Notes under the pieces: generated by a model | What the model was told of the DNA's origin: nothing | Database searches by the model: none | What the model saw: only the letters and a program-made list of their open reading frames with translations | Position numbers and translations under genes: made by a program | Part shown: positions 8,683 through 17,545 of the stretch, in pieces | Numbering within the stretch: position 1 is the first letter of the stretch | Layout of the letters: each line of letters begins with the position of its first letter | Assembly: GCF_900142005.1 (NCBI RefSeq) | Contig: NZ_FQZL01000019.1 | Span: 1 to 64,000, forward strand | Source of the DNA: Dethiosulfatibacter aminovorans DSM 17477 | GTDB lineage: Bacteria; Bacillota; Clostridia; Tissierellales; Dethiosulfatibacteraceae | Reading direction: 5' to 3' | DNA: 64,000 nt

Positions 8683-9837
8683 TTATAGTTCATTAAAAAA
8701 ATCCTTAGCATTGCTGTATAATATCTTTTCCTTCAATCTGTCTCCAAATGCTTCGTCAAATACTCCCTTGTTGATGAAATATCCATTAACCTCATCAAGA
8801 ATATCAATTCCTGCCAGCAATGCTCCATAACTCTCCTCCACAGTTGCCGCATCACAGCCCCACATTATCCGGTCCGTGCCTATCAGCTCAAGGACATTAA
8901 TGAGGGTGTCCCTGGCGATGATGCTCGAAAGTGAAGGCATCCAGCATATGTCAAGCCATGCGTTCGGACATTCGTAAAGAACCGCCAAAAGGTCGTCAGC
9001 CCATGGGAATCCTCCGTGAAGAAGAGAAAACCTGACATTTGAATATTTTCTGATCAGGGGCATAAGATTAATCGGGCTGGTATCAGTCACCTGACCCAGG
9101 CCGGTATGGATCTGAATCGGTATGTTGAACTCACCTGCTATCTCGCAAATCTTTGCCATTACATAATCCTGAAACATTCTTATATATTCGGAACTTTCGT
9201 CATCTTCATATACGACCCCTGCCATATGACAGTCTACAGGCTCGAAATCAAGATCCCTGAAATATGCCATGCACACCTTGAGCGCTGTGCATTTTCCCAT
9301 TTCTAGGGACTCCTTGATATAATCCCTCATCTTGATTTCATAATCATATATATTGTCGGGAACATGATCAAAGAAGTCAAAATTGTTCGCCTCGCAGGAC
9401 TCAAGGCCTTCCCTTGAATACCCGTAGAACATGAAATCGCATCTCAATGCAACGCTGCATTCAACACCGTTGCTTCCACTGCTTCTTATGTCTATCCAGT
9501 CATCAAGGAGGATTTCATCATATCCGCATACGTCTCTCAGCACATGGTTCTCATGATTTGGATCTTCATAGGCTTTTTTGATTCTCTCATCAAAAACATC
9601 CCAGGTGTTAAGGTCAAGCTTGAGTCCATTGCCGTATAGCTTCTCAAGAGCAGCCTTTAACTGAACAAACGCCTTCATTGTCATTACCTTTTCGAAATAC
9701 GCCTTGATGTCCTCTCTGGACTCGGAGGGCAGTTCGTAAAGCCATCCTATGTAGGACTTGTCGAATATGTACTTGAGACCCATCTTTCCTCTTTCTATGT
9801 CCACGCCTAAATGGGAGTGGCTGTTGAATATCTTCAT
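8683..9837 (-). CDS. Metal-dependent amidohydrolase (amidohydrolase-2 / COG2159-like)
   Basis: This 384-residue TIM-barrel hydrolase has the metal ligands typical of the amidohydrolase superfamily: His7 and His9 (HSH at the end of strand 1), a histidine in QIHTGLGQ, one in LLHGGFPW and a late aspartate in MWGCDAATVEES. COG2159 members are decarboxylases, lactonases and hydrolases of small organic acids; uronate isomerases are more distant relatives. It is the last gene of an operon with a GH63-like glycosidase and a PotABCD-like importer, so it probably acts on the aglycone or sugar-acid part released from the imported glycoside. The start is an ATG with GGAAGG six bases upstream. The reaction cannot be named from sequence. 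Confidence 0.7.
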   Translation of the reverse strand: MKIFNSHSHLGVDIERGKMGLKYIFDKSYIGWLYELPSESREDIKAYFEKVMTMKAFVQLKAALEKLYGNGLKLDLNTWDVFDERIKKAYEDPNHENHVLRDVCGYDEILLDDWIDIRSSGSNGVECSVALRCDFMFYGYSREGLESCEANNFDFFDHVPDNIYDYEIKMRDYIKESLEMGKCTALKVCMAYFRDLDFEPVDCHMAGVVYEDDESSEYIRMFQDYVMAKICEIAGEFNIPIQIHTGLGQVTDTSPINLMPLIRKYSNVRFSLLHGGFPWADDLLAVLYECPNAWLDICWMPSLSSIIARDTLINVLELIGTDRIMWGCDAATVEESYGALLAGIDILDEVNGYFINKGVFDEAFGDRLKEKILYSNAKDFFNEL

Positions 9838-9905
9838 GCTGCACCTTCCAAAATCATATAACCATGCATTAGTAAAACTCTGTTACCAACACCCGATCAT
9901 GAAAT

Positions 9906-12140
9906 TTATTTATGTAGCTCTATCTTGATTGACTTGCCTTTCTTGATATATATTTTATTGCTGTTTTCCACAACTTCACCGTTTATGGACACCTTTATAG
10001 GCTCTTCATTTCCAAGAGTTATGCTGCATCCCCTGTCCTGGACAGGAACAGTCACTGTGATATAGTGGTCACCGTATTCGAAGTGCGTGAACCTTCCTAC
10101 AGCATCGGTCTTCACTATCTCCAAGCCATCTTTCTTCAAGATGGTCCCTTCACTGCTGCACTTCAAATCATATATTCCATCAGCCATCTTGAATCCGTTT
10201 ATTTCAAAATCCTTCCCTTCAGGATTTCCGAAGTGGAAGCCGTTCCATGGGTCTATGTCTATGTGCTCGAGGGTCCACATGAGGGGATAAAGGGCTCCCC
10301 ATCCGTAATATGGATCCGTATCCACGGAGTCGCTTCCTTCTCCGGTGAAGGTGTTGTGGTTCTCGTAGCAGGCCTTCTCCTCGTCCCAAAGCCTTGTATA
10401 GTGCTTCATTATCTTGTTGAGAAGTCTAGTCGCTTCCTCGTATTTGCCGTATCTCTTCAAGCCAACATAGGTTATGAAGTTAAGAGGAGGCCAGGATCTT
10501 CCCCTCCAGTAGACGTTGTCGTTTACTGATTCCTCCTTAAGCCATATGGAAGGCAGCGGAAGCTCGGTCCAGAATTCCTCCTCGTCAAAAATATGGTCGA
10601 TAAGCCTGTCTATCCTTTCCCCCTCAGGCACTCCTGCCGCAAGAGGATAGAAGCTTGTGGGGCTTGGGCATACGAAGCCCTTGTCCCAGTGCTTGTTCGC
10701 ATAAATCTCGTTGTCGTAGTCCCAGAGGTTTTCATCTATTTTCTTCCTGAGGTCGTTTGATTTCTCAAGAACAAACTGGGCATTTTCCTTGTCTCCTACA
10801 ATATTTGCTATATGGGACAAGCATTCCCCGTCCAGTACAAGAAGACTGTTCATGGCTATGTCTTCCATGTTTATGGTGTTTGTTTCCTTGATGAATTTGG
10901 CGCTGTCGTACATGGGGCTGTTGTCCATTGCGGCCTCGTCCTTGGCGGCAAGCTTTGTACCGTTGAAGTGTCCCTTTCCGACTTGGGAACTTCCGTATTC
11001 GAGTACTCCGTTTCCGTTTCCATCCCTGTTCTCGTACCACCAAAGGTTTGCCTTTAGAAGTACGGGATATATTTCTTCAAGAAGCTGCCTGTCTCCAGTA
11101 AGCTGGTAGTACTTGTAGATTATGAAGCTTGTGATTGGAGGCTGTGATCTGTCAACCCACTCCGTGAATTCCGCCATGAGGCAGGCAAGGTTGCCTTCAG
11201 GTGTGGTATTGTCCATTGCCGACTTCATGCAGTTTCTTGCCATAGTCCAGTCTCCCGCATAGGCGTTTATGAGACCGTGCATAAGTATGTCGTCAAGCCA
11301 GATGAACCAGCCTCCGAACTTCCTGTCTATCCAGAACCTTGTAAGGGAGGTGAACACCCTCTGGTTCTTGTGGTCGGCAATTGTATTCCATGCCATTACC
11401 TCCTGCATGGATTCCATTGCAGAAATATTCTCTCCCTTGGACAGCTTTGTAAGCGGCGACATGTATCTTTCCTTAAGCTCTTCAAAGGATACGTCAAGTG
11501 CATTCTCGGCCTTTTCCACACTTGTTTCATAGTCGTTTGAAACGCATACGGAAAACACTATTTCTGGAGTTTCCTCAAGGTTGTACATGGTGCTGTACCA
11601 GTTGACCTCATCCGTCTCCGGCATGGGAGTATAGTATCCAAGGTCCTCTATAGCCTGGCCGAGGGCATCCCTTGTATCAACATAGCAGTCCCTTATGGGA
11701 CTGTCCTTTAGGGCCACTGCAATCTCATAGCTTCTCTTGGAAGCCGAGAAGCTTCCATTCTTCTCCTCGACTTTTCCAACCTCATTGCCTGTCTTTCCTT
11801 CATTTTCAAATCCAAAGGATATGAGTGTCTGGAACCTAAGACCCCACTCTCCGAATTTCAATGCCCTTATCCTGCCAGTCACGGTATAGTCATCGGACTT
11901 GACATACTCTATCTCAAGCACCGTCCCTCCATGTTCCACCTGCAGCCTGCAGTAGTTGCCGTCAGGATGGTGCTCGAACAGCTTTATCTTCTTCGTGAAG
12001 GGAAAATTGGTATATTTGCCGTTTTCAGCATAGGAGTTTGCTCCTATCGAAATATAAAACTCGGCAGGAAGGAATTCCATAATTGCTGGACTTTTAGAAC
12101 TCCAGGTGTTCCAGTATTTATTGCATGGTATCTGATACAT
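9906..12140 (-). CDS. Glycoside hydrolase with (alpha/alpha)6 barrel, GH63-like (mannosylglycerate hydrolase/trehalase-type)
   Basis: The 744-residue protein has an N-terminal beta-sandwich-like region (about 1-230), a helical barrel (about 240-640) and a C-terminal beta domain. GH63/GH37-type signatures are visible: WIDRKFGGWFIWLDD near 270, the aspartate-bearing AAMDNSPMYD near 400, YWRGRSWPPLNFITY near 555 and the glutamate-bearing YENHNTFTGEGSDS near 600. There is no signal peptide, so it acts in the cytoplasm on an imported substrate. Close bacterial relatives include hydrolases of mannosylglycerate and glucosylglycerate, charged compatible solutes. With a PotABCD-type importer upstream and a ribokinase and amidohydrolase in the cluster, a charged or amino-containing glycoside is the likely substrate. 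The start is an ATG with GAGGTG in front. Confidence 0.7.
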   Translation of the reverse strand: MYQIPCNKYWNTWSSKSPAIMEFLPAEFYISIGANSYAENGKYTNFPFTKKIKLFEHHPDGNYCRLQVEHGGTVLEIEYVKSDDYTVTGRIRALKFGEWGLRFQTLISFGFENEGKTGNEVGKVEEKNGSFSASKRSYEIAVALKDSPIRDCYVDTRDALGQAIEDLGYYTPMPETDEVNWYSTMYNLEETPEIVFSVCVSNDYETSVEKAENALDVSFEELKERYMSPLTKLSKGENISAMESMQEVMAWNTIADHKNQRVFTSLTRFWIDRKFGGWFIWLDDILMHGLINAYAGDWTMARNCMKSAMDNTTPEGNLACLMAEFTEWVDRSQPPITSFIIYKYYQLTGDRQLLEEIYPVLLKANLWWYENRDGNGNGVLEYGSSQVGKGHFNGTKLAAKDEAAMDNSPMYDSAKFIKETNTINMEDIAMNSLLVLDGECLSHIANIVGDKENAQFVLEKSNDLRKKIDENLWDYDNEIYANKHWDKGFVCPSPTSFYPLAAGVPEGERIDRLIDHIFDEEEFWTELPLPSIWLKEESVNDNVYWRGRSWPPLNFITYVGLKRYGKYEEATRLLNKIMKHYTRLWDEEKACYENHNTFTGEGSDSVDTDPYYGWGALYPLMWTLEHIDIDPWNGFHFGNPEGKDFEINGFKMADGIYDLKCSSEGTILKKDGLEIVKTDAVGRFTHFEYGDHYITVTVPVQDRGCSITLGNEEPIKVSINGEVVENSNKIYIKKGKSIKIELHK

Positions 12141-12223
12141 ACTTCACCTCATATATCTAATATTTTATATCATTAATTCCAGTCGCATTGAACTCTTCGA
12201 ATTCCACACTTCTTTCACATACC

Positions 12224-13273
12224 TTATTTGAAGTACAGGGTGGTTTCAAGAGTAGGCATGACATGGGCTGTGTCTCCAACCTGATACTTTTCAGCATCCA
12301 GGCTTATTATGGATATTTCTATTTCATCCTCTCCCATGTTCCCCAAAAGCTTGCAGACGGACCCCGTAAACACCTTGTTTGTGATCTTGAATTCCTGGGA
12401 TCCCTCGAATTCATTCTTGTCTATATTGAAGTGCTCCCCCCTTACTGCAACACTTACCGAATCTCCATCCCTGCCATCCTTGTGGTTCACTCCTATTGTC
12501 CATCCCCTGCCTTCTACAGCCCATTTCCCATCCTTTTCAACCAGCTTACCCTTTAGTATGTTGGCCTTTCCAAGGAAATCAGATGCAAATATTGACTTTG
12601 GATAATTGTAGAGATTTATGGGGTCAGCTTCCTGTTCTATAACACCCTTGTTCATGAGAATGATCTTGTCTGACATGGTAAGCGCCTCTTCCTGGTCGTG
12701 GGTTACGAATATTGTCGTTATTCCTATGTTCTGCTGGATGTTTCTCAGCTCGTACTGCATCTCGGCCCTTATCTTCCTGTCAAGGGCCGAAAGAGGCTCG
12801 TCAAGAAGCAGTATTGACGGTTCAATGACAAGGGCTCTTGCAAGGGCCACCCTTTGCTGCTGTCCTCCCGAAAGTTTGGTGATCTTTCTGTCCCCCATTC
12901 CTTCAAGTTTCACAAGTTTAAGCGCCCAGTCAACCTTTTCCGCTATTTCCTCCTTGCTTTTCTTCCTGATGTTGAGGCCATATCCGATATTTTTTGCAAC
13001 GGACATTGTTGGAAACAGGGCATAGTTCTGGAAAACCATTCCTATATTCCTCTTCTCCACCGGAACCTTGGTAATGTCTTCTCCGTTTACTATGACTGCC
13101 CCGGTATCCGCCGTTTCAAGACCGTTAATTATCCTTAGTATCGTTGTCTTGCCGCATCCCGAAGGACCAAGAAGGGAAACGAAATCTCCGTCCTTCACTT
13201 CGAAATTTATATCATATAGGACCTGATTGGATCCAAATGACTTGTTTATGTTCTTTATTACTAATCCTTTCAA
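12224..13273 (-). CDS. ABC transporter ATPase, PotA/FbpC-like
   Basis: This 349-residue nucleotide-binding subunit has Walker A GPSGCGKTT near residue 36, a Q-loop in GMVFQNYALFP, the signature LSGGQQQRVALARAL near 135, Walker B LLLDEPLSALD near 155 and the switch histidine in FVTHDQEEAL. The C-terminal 110 residues form a TOBE-type regulatory domain, as in polyamine, iron and 2-aminoethylphosphonate importers. The start appears to be TTG at 13273, with AGGAGA seven bases upstream; the nearby ATG is followed at once by a stop. It follows the two permease genes closely, as the energy-coupling part of the same importer. Confidence 0.9.
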   Translation of the reverse strand: MKGLVIKNINKSFGSNQVLYDINFEVKDGDFVSLLGPSGCGKTTILRIINGLETADTGAVIVNGEDITKVPVEKRNIGMVFQNYALFPTMSVAKNIGYGLNIRKKSKEEIAEKVDWALKLVKLEGMGDRKITKLSGGQQQRVALARALVIEPSILLLDEPLSALDRKIRAEMQYELRNIQQNIGITTIFVTHDQEEALTMSDKIILMNKGVIEQEADPINLYNYPKSIFASDFLGKANILKGKLVEKDGKWAVEGRGWTIGVNHKDGRDGDSVSVAVRGEHFNIDKNEFEGSQEFKITNKVFTGSVCKLLGNMGEDEIEISIISLDAEKYQVGDTAHVMPTLETTLYFK

Positions 13274-13314
13274 ATCATTTTCTCCTTATTGGACATTTCC
13301 ATTATGAAATTGCC

Positions 13315-14112
13315 TTATTTGGACTTCATCAATCTGTTGGCCGAGTATCCCAGCTTGTTAAGCATGACGACAAGCACTATGGTAACGGTCATTATTATGC
13401 TAGCAAGTGCATTCATGTCGGGCTCGTAACCGACTCTTATAAGGGTGAATATTTCCATGGGCAGCGTCCTGACGCCGAAAGGCGCAAGGAAAAACTGCAT
13501 TGCAAAGGCGTTAAAGCACACCACGAAGGACATCAGTCCCCCCGATATTATTCCAGGTACAAGCATTGGAAATATAACATCCTTGAAAACCCTTGGATAG
13601 CTGGCACCAAGAGTCCTCGCCGCATCTTCGGGAGTCCTGTCCGCTTCGTTGAACCTTGCCAAAACCATCATTATGCAGTATGGAAGCACAACTATCAGGT
13701 TGCCTAGATACATTCCCATATACGACCTTCCAAGGCCCGTAAGGTTGAAGAGCAGCAACAGGGCAATTGCCTGCACAAGCCATGGAATGATTATGGGAAG
13801 CTGTGCAACCCCCATGAGAGCATCGCTTACCTTCTTTGGAACATACTGTGCTCCAAGGGCTGTTAAAGTACCAATAAACATGGACGTCAATGCCACCGTT
13901 CCCGACAGCTCCAGAGACAACAGGGTAGCTGGAAACAGATTGCTCTCTTCAAAAAGCATTACATACCACCGGGTGGTGAAAATAAAGGGAAGCATTCCGA
14001 AGCGGGTCTCGTTGAAAGACATCATTATTATTACAAATATGGGTATGAAGATTAGCATGTAGGTGGCTGTGAGCCATACCTTGATGGCAAGATTGAACTT
14101 TCTGTTTCTCAT
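13315..14112 (-). CDS. ABC transporter permease, PotC-like
   Basis: This 265-residue integral membrane protein has about six spans and the EAA loop of binding-protein-dependent permeases (EDAARTLGASYPRVFKDVIFPMLVPG, near residue 165). PotC-type proteins pair with a PotB-type partner to form the channel for polyamines or similar cations. The ATG overlaps the preceding permease gene by four bases, so the two are coupled. The substrate is probably not a simple polyamine, given the glycosidase and amidohydrolase downstream. Confidence 0.88.
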   Translation of the reverse strand: MRNRKFNLAIKVWLTATYMLIFIPIFVIIMMSFNETRFGMLPFIFTTRWYVMLFEESNLFPATLLSLELSGTVALTSMFIGTLTALGAQYVPKKVSDALMGVAQLPIIIPWLVQAIALLLLFNLTGLGRSYMGMYLGNLIVVLPYCIMMVLARFNEADRTPEDAARTLGASYPRVFKDVIFPMLVPGIISGGLMSFVVCFNAFAMQFFLAPFGVRTLPMEIFTLIRVGYEPDMNALASIIMTVTIVLVVMLNKLGYSANRLMKSK

Positions 14113-14990
14113 TCTTCCATACCTCCTATCGACCTATTGGCTACTTTAATGGACTTTCTTACAACAGCCATTATGATACTGAGGACAATCAGGAATACGA
14201 AGGACAAGGCCGCTCCGTAACCCATATTGAGAACTATTGAAAACTGTGAATTGATAAGGGACCCTACCATCATGCCGTTTGGCCCCCCAACCAGTGTTGG
14301 CTCAACAAAGCTCCCTGTCACAGGAACCAATACCAGCAGTATTCCAGACAGAAGCCCCGGAATGCTCATGGGGAACACTATGTTCTTGAAAGTCTCCCAT
14401 TTACCGGCCCCCAGCGACTGGGACGCACTTATTAGATTGTCGTCTATTCCTTCAATGGAGGTATAAAGGCTGAGAATCATGTAGGGAAGATATTCATAGA
14501 CCAGGACTATTACCACTGCAGTATTTGAATAAAGAATTGACGTCGATGGATCCGCAAGATTCATAGCACCAAGGAAAGTCATCACAACCCCCTTGGCCTG
14601 GAATATTACCATTATTGCATATATCAGTAAAAGCTGACTGGTAAAAAAAGGCACTATTATGAGCATCATCATAAGGTTCTTGTTTTTTGGATTAATCACC
14701 TTTGCTATCCCCCATGCAGCAGGATATGAGATCACTATGCAGATCAGAGTAACCAGTATTCCTATTCCCACAGACTTGAACATGAGCCTGGTAAAGGTAA
14801 GGCTTGAAAACATCTTTACGAAATTGTCGATAGTATAGCCTCGAATTTCACCGTGAATACCTATATTACCCTTTATCATACTGAAGAATATAAGCATTCC
14901 CAGGGGAATCAGAGACAAACAGAGAAAAAGCAGGGACGATGGAAGTATCATGGTTCCACCCTTGCTGATTGGCTTTTTATTGTTTGCCAT
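14109..14990 (-). CDS. ABC transporter permease, PotB-like
   Basis: This 293-residue permease has six likely spans and an EAA loop (ISASQSLGAGKWETFKNIVFPMSIPG) near residue 200. The start chosen is ATG 14990, which has GAGGTG seven bases upstream; an in-frame ATG at 15029 is less well placed. It is separated from the solute-binding protein gene by about 115 bases containing a GC-rich hairpin, an arrangement that usually keeps binding protein mRNA in excess over permease mRNA. It forms the importer with the PotC-like permease and PotA-like ATPase. Confidence 0.88.
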   Translation of the reverse strand: MANNKKPISKGGTMILPSSLLFLCLSLIPLGMLIFFSMIKGNIGIHGEIRGYTIDNFVKMFSSLTFTRLMFKSVGIGILVTLICIVISYPAAWGIAKVINPKNKNLMMMLIIVPFFTSQLLLIYAIMVIFQAKGVVMTFLGAMNLADPSTSILYSNTAVVIVLVYEYLPYMILSLYTSIEGIDDNLISASQSLGAGKWETFKNIVFPMSIPGLLSGILLVLVPVTGSFVEPTLVGGPNGMMVGSLINSQFSIVLNMGYGAALSFVFLIVLSIIMAVVRKSIKVANRSIGGMEE

Positions 14991-15059
14991 ATCAATCACC
15001 TCTTCGGATAGATTTTTATCGGTTTTCATATGTAAAAGCGGTGTTTTGTAAATGGAAAT

Positions 15060-15089
15060 AGGGTGTTGTCCCCTGTGGGAACAACACCT
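15060..15089 (-). terminator. Intra-operon attenuating hairpin after the solute-binding protein gene
   Basis: The arms GGTGTTGTTCCC and GGGGACAACACC pair almost perfectly around a two-base loop, 18 bases after the binding-protein stop. Only a short TATTT follows on the minus strand, so partial termination or mRNA 3'-end protection is more likely than a full stop. Confidence 0.55.
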
Positions 15090-15106
15090 TTAGTTGTTTT
15101 CTCAGA

Positions 15107-16222
15107 TTAATGTGATTTTACGTTGTTCCAAACTTCAAGCCATGCCTGCTTGGTCTCCTCGTCCTGGGATGCCTGCATTACAAGATTGGTTGGAGGTTCC
15201 GGATAGATGAAGAAGGCTTTTTTCAATTCATCTGTCAGTCCGTTAAGTGCATTCATGTTTGAAGGCACTGCTCCGTATGGGTCGTTTGCAAAATCAGTCT
15301 GGAACTGCTCACCACTCATGAAATCAAGCCATTTTAATGCAAGGTCCGGATTGGGAGCATCTGTAGCTATTGCCCAGTAGTCTGACCAGCCTACTGTACC
15401 TTCTTCAGGATAAATATAGTTGATAGGATCTCCATTCCTGTACATTATACTTGCAAGCCCTGTCCACATATTTCCTATTACTATCTCACCGGCCGCAAAA
15501 GGTTTCAAATAGTCGTCGTAGCTTGACCAGTAGGTTCTAGTGTTTTCCTTAAGGTCCAGAAGAGCTTCCTCCACCTTTTCAAGGTCCGGATTTTGAGGAT
15601 CTTCCTCCTGAAGGTAAAGTGCTGCTGTCAGTATTGCAGTGTTGTAATCGTCGAAGTAAGCCACCTTTCCTGCATACTTGTCATCCCAAAGAGCAGCCCA
15701 TGAAGTTATCTCTTCATCGATTACATCAGTGTTGTATCCAAGGGAAGTTGTTCCCCAAGCCCAAGGCACACCGTAAACATTACCATCAGCATCATAAGCG
15801 TCATCAAATTTTCTAAGGTCTTCCTTGAGAAGCATGTAGTTCTCCATCTTCGAAGTGTCTATAGGTTGTATAAGCCCTTCATTCCAAGCTTGAAGAAGTA
15901 CATTTGAGTTCGGAAGACAAACGTCAATTGTTCCAAGTCCGCCAGTTCTCAGCATTGTAAGCATCTCCTCAAGGGAAGTGAAGTAAACGTGCTCAACCTT
16001 GCAGTTGTACATCTCCTCGAAGACCTTAACGGAATAATCCGCATCCGAACCGTATCCCTTCCAGTTAAGAACCGTAAGAGTCTTCATCTCCTCCGAGGGT
16101 TCTTCAGTGCCTGTAGGTTCCTCAGTTTCTGCAGGCTCTGCAGGTTCCTCTTTCGGTGAACATCCAATGAACATTGCTCCCAGCATTACTACTACAATAA
16201 ATAAAGCAATAAATCTTTTCAT
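15107..16222 (-). CDS. Extracellular solute-binding lipoprotein, PotD-like
   Basis: The 371-residue protein has a lipoprotein signal: positively charged N-terminus, hydrophobic segment and a lipobox ending MFIGC near residue 21. A Glu/Pro/Thr-rich linker (about 24-46) follows, then a type-II periplasmic binding fold (LTVLNWKGYGSDADY onward). PotD-family proteins bind spermidine, putrescine and other organic cations. Here the fold is clear but the ligand is not; the cytoplasmic glycosidase downstream argues for a sugar-linked ligand. The start is an ATG preceded by GGAGGAGAG. It is the first gene after a 216-base gap and may have its own promoter with the palindrome at 16285-16298. Confidence 0.88.
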   Translation of the reverse strand: MKRFIALFIVVVMLGAMFIGCSPKEEPAEPAETEEPTGTEEPSEEMKTLTVLNWKGYGSDADYSVKVFEEMYNCKVEHVYFTSLEEMLTMLRTGGLGTIDVCLPNSNVLLQAWNEGLIQPIDTSKMENYMLLKEDLRKFDDAYDADGNVYGVPWAWGTTSLGYNTDVIDEEITSWAALWDDKYAGKVAYFDDYNTAILTAALYLQEEDPQNPDLEKVEEALLDLKENTRTYWSSYDDYLKPFAAGEIVIGNMWTGLASIMYRNGDPINYIYPEEGTVGWSDYWAIATDAPNPDLALKWLDFMSGEQFQTDFANDPYGAVPSNMNALNGLTDELKKAFFIYPEPPTNLVMQASQDEETKQAWLEVWNNVKSH

Positions 16223-16284
16223 AAAAACTCTCCTCCCGGTTTTAAGCTACAACTTAGTTGAGTTTATTTCTTCAACAACCGGTA

Positions 16285-16298
16285 TCGAAACGCTTCAA
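16285..16298 (-). promoter_or_regulatory. Candidate LacI-family or cre-like operator upstream of the binding-protein gene
   Basis: TTGAAGCGTTTCGA (minus strand) is an imperfect palindrome centred on CG, with 5 of 7 positions symmetric, resembling LacI/CcpA operators. It lies 63-76 bases upstream of the potD-like start. No LacI-type regulator is encoded in the window. Confidence 0.35.
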
Positions 16299-16438
16299 TG
16301 AGATACTGGGTGTTGGATAAATAATTACGAAACTTGTTGTAGAATAAAACGTCCTTGATTTTATAAGCCAAATGGCTGTCGCCATTAAACTCTCTTCATT
16401 CATATTCAAAGAAATACTTCATATTGTCATTAAATCCA

Positions 16439-17332
16439 TCATTTATTTTTCATCCTGCCTTCAACTTCCTCAAGTGTTGGCATCCCACCTTGTGCACCGA
16501 ACCTCTCCACTGACATTCCGCTTGCACACTGGGCAAATTCCATTGCCTTTTCTATGTCCATTCCATCGGCAAGAAATTTCACCAGTGCACCCGAGAAAGT
16601 ATCTCCCGCTCCTGTCGTATCGACAACATTCACACCCTCAATTATTGGAACATTTATCACTTCTGAACCGTTGAAATATGATGCTCCCTTTTCTCCAAGG
16701 GTCACTATTAATTTCTCGGGATATTTCTTCAGAATATCTTCAATATCTTCCATTCCTTCAAACATGAGCACTGCTTCATGCTCGTTTGGAGTAACATAGT
16801 CGGCCTTTTCTATTGATTCTGCACTAATTTCGGCAATTGGGGCAGGATTTATTATTACCCTGATGCCATTTTCATGGCACAGGTCAACGATGTATTCAAC
16901 AGTCTTCAAAGGTATCTCATACTGCATAAGTACAAAATCCGACTTCAGTATCTCATCTTTTACACTTTCAACATACTCGATATCCACACAGTCGTTGGCT
17001 CCCTTGACAACAATTATGCTGTTGTCATTTTCAGCCACCGTTATTACTGCTACTCCGGTGGAAACATCGTCAATTTTTTTCACGTTGTCAATATTCACAC
17101 CATTGTCCTTGAGATTCCTGATCATTGCATCTGCATATACATCGTCACCTACGCATCCAAACATCTTGACTTCTCCGCCAAGTCTTGCTATTGCAACTGC
17201 CTGATTCGCACCCTTTCCACCAGGAACGATGGAAAAAGCTTCCCCGAATATTGTTTCGCCCTTAATCGGTCTTTTCTGAGCCTCTACTACCAGGTCCACA
17301 TTGATGCTGCCTATAACGGATATACGATTCAT
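16439..17332 (-). CDS. rbsK: Ribokinase-like PfkB sugar kinase
   Basis: This 297-residue PfkB-family kinase carries both family signatures: the N-terminal GGKGANQAVAIARLGG near residue 39 and the C-terminal DTTGAGDTFSGALVKF near residue 236, with catalytic Asp in GAGD. Ribokinases phosphorylate ribose or related sugars at O5 using ATP; the N-terminal SINVDLVV is typical of this subfamily. No ribose transporter is nearby. Instead it precedes the PotABCD-like importer and glycosidase genes, so it may act on the sugar released there; ribose from nucleoside turnover remains possible. The ATG has GAGGTG in front. It is preceded by a strong promoter and an unusual structured leader at 17401-17485. 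Confidence 0.85.
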   Translation of the reverse strand: MNRISVIGSINVDLVVEAQKRPIKGETIFGEAFSIVPGGKGANQAVAIARLGGEVKMFGCVGDDVYADAMIRNLKDNGVNIDNVKKIDDVSTGVAVITVAENDNSIIVVKGANDCVDIEYVESVKDEILKSDFVLMQYEIPLKTVEYIVDLCHENGIRVIINPAPIAEISAESIEKADYVTPNEHEAVLMFEGMEDIEDILKKYPEKLIVTLGEKGASYFNGSEVINVPIIEGVNVVDTTGAGDTFSGALVKFLADGMDIEKAMEFAQCASGMSVERFGAQGGMPTLEEVEGRMKNK

Positions 17333-17400
17333 AATCTCACCTCATCCTTTCTAGTGTTGTCAGTATGCAACCCTACTTGACTGCATAACCTAAATATGTT

Positions 17401-17485
17401 AAAAAGAAAGGCATACCCCTGGTTCCAAACAAGGATGAAATCTCACTCCATCCCGTAGTCCTTGACGTATGCCTGTTTTTCTCTA
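17401..17485 (-). ncRNA. Structured leader RNA of unknown class upstream of rbsK, ending in a terminator-like U-tract
   Basis: A transcript from the promoter at 17492-17520 would start near 17485. It folds into a domain closed by GGCATAC (17467-17473) pairing with GTATGCC (17410-17416), followed directly by TTTCTTTTT. Inside are a hairpin with GGATG / CATCC arms and a competing CAAGGA / TCCTTG pairing. The closing stem plus U-run looks like an intrinsic terminator, so the element could be an attenuator or riboswitch for rbsK, or a small RNA. I do not recognise it as a known riboswitch class. It could also be a bidirectional terminator for the aspartate kinase transcript. Confidence 0.5.
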
Positions 17486-17491
17486 CTATTA

Positions 17492-17520
17492 ATTATATAA
17501 TCATCTCAAAAAAGTGTCAA
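17492..17520 (-). promoter_or_regulatory. Consensus sigma-A promoter for rbsK leader
   Basis: TTGACA (17515-17520) and TATAAT (17492-17497) on the minus strand are separated by exactly 17 bases, a perfect match. It lies between the end of the aspartate kinase gene and the rbsK leader, so rbsK does not depend on read-through from the kinase gene. Confidence 0.85.
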
Positions 17521-17545
17521 TAATTGATGCATATTTACTTAATCG

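Noticed and set aside
13144..13707. 187-codon plus-strand open frame
   Set aside because: Antisense to the ABC permease and ATPase genes; composition is that of a shadow frame.
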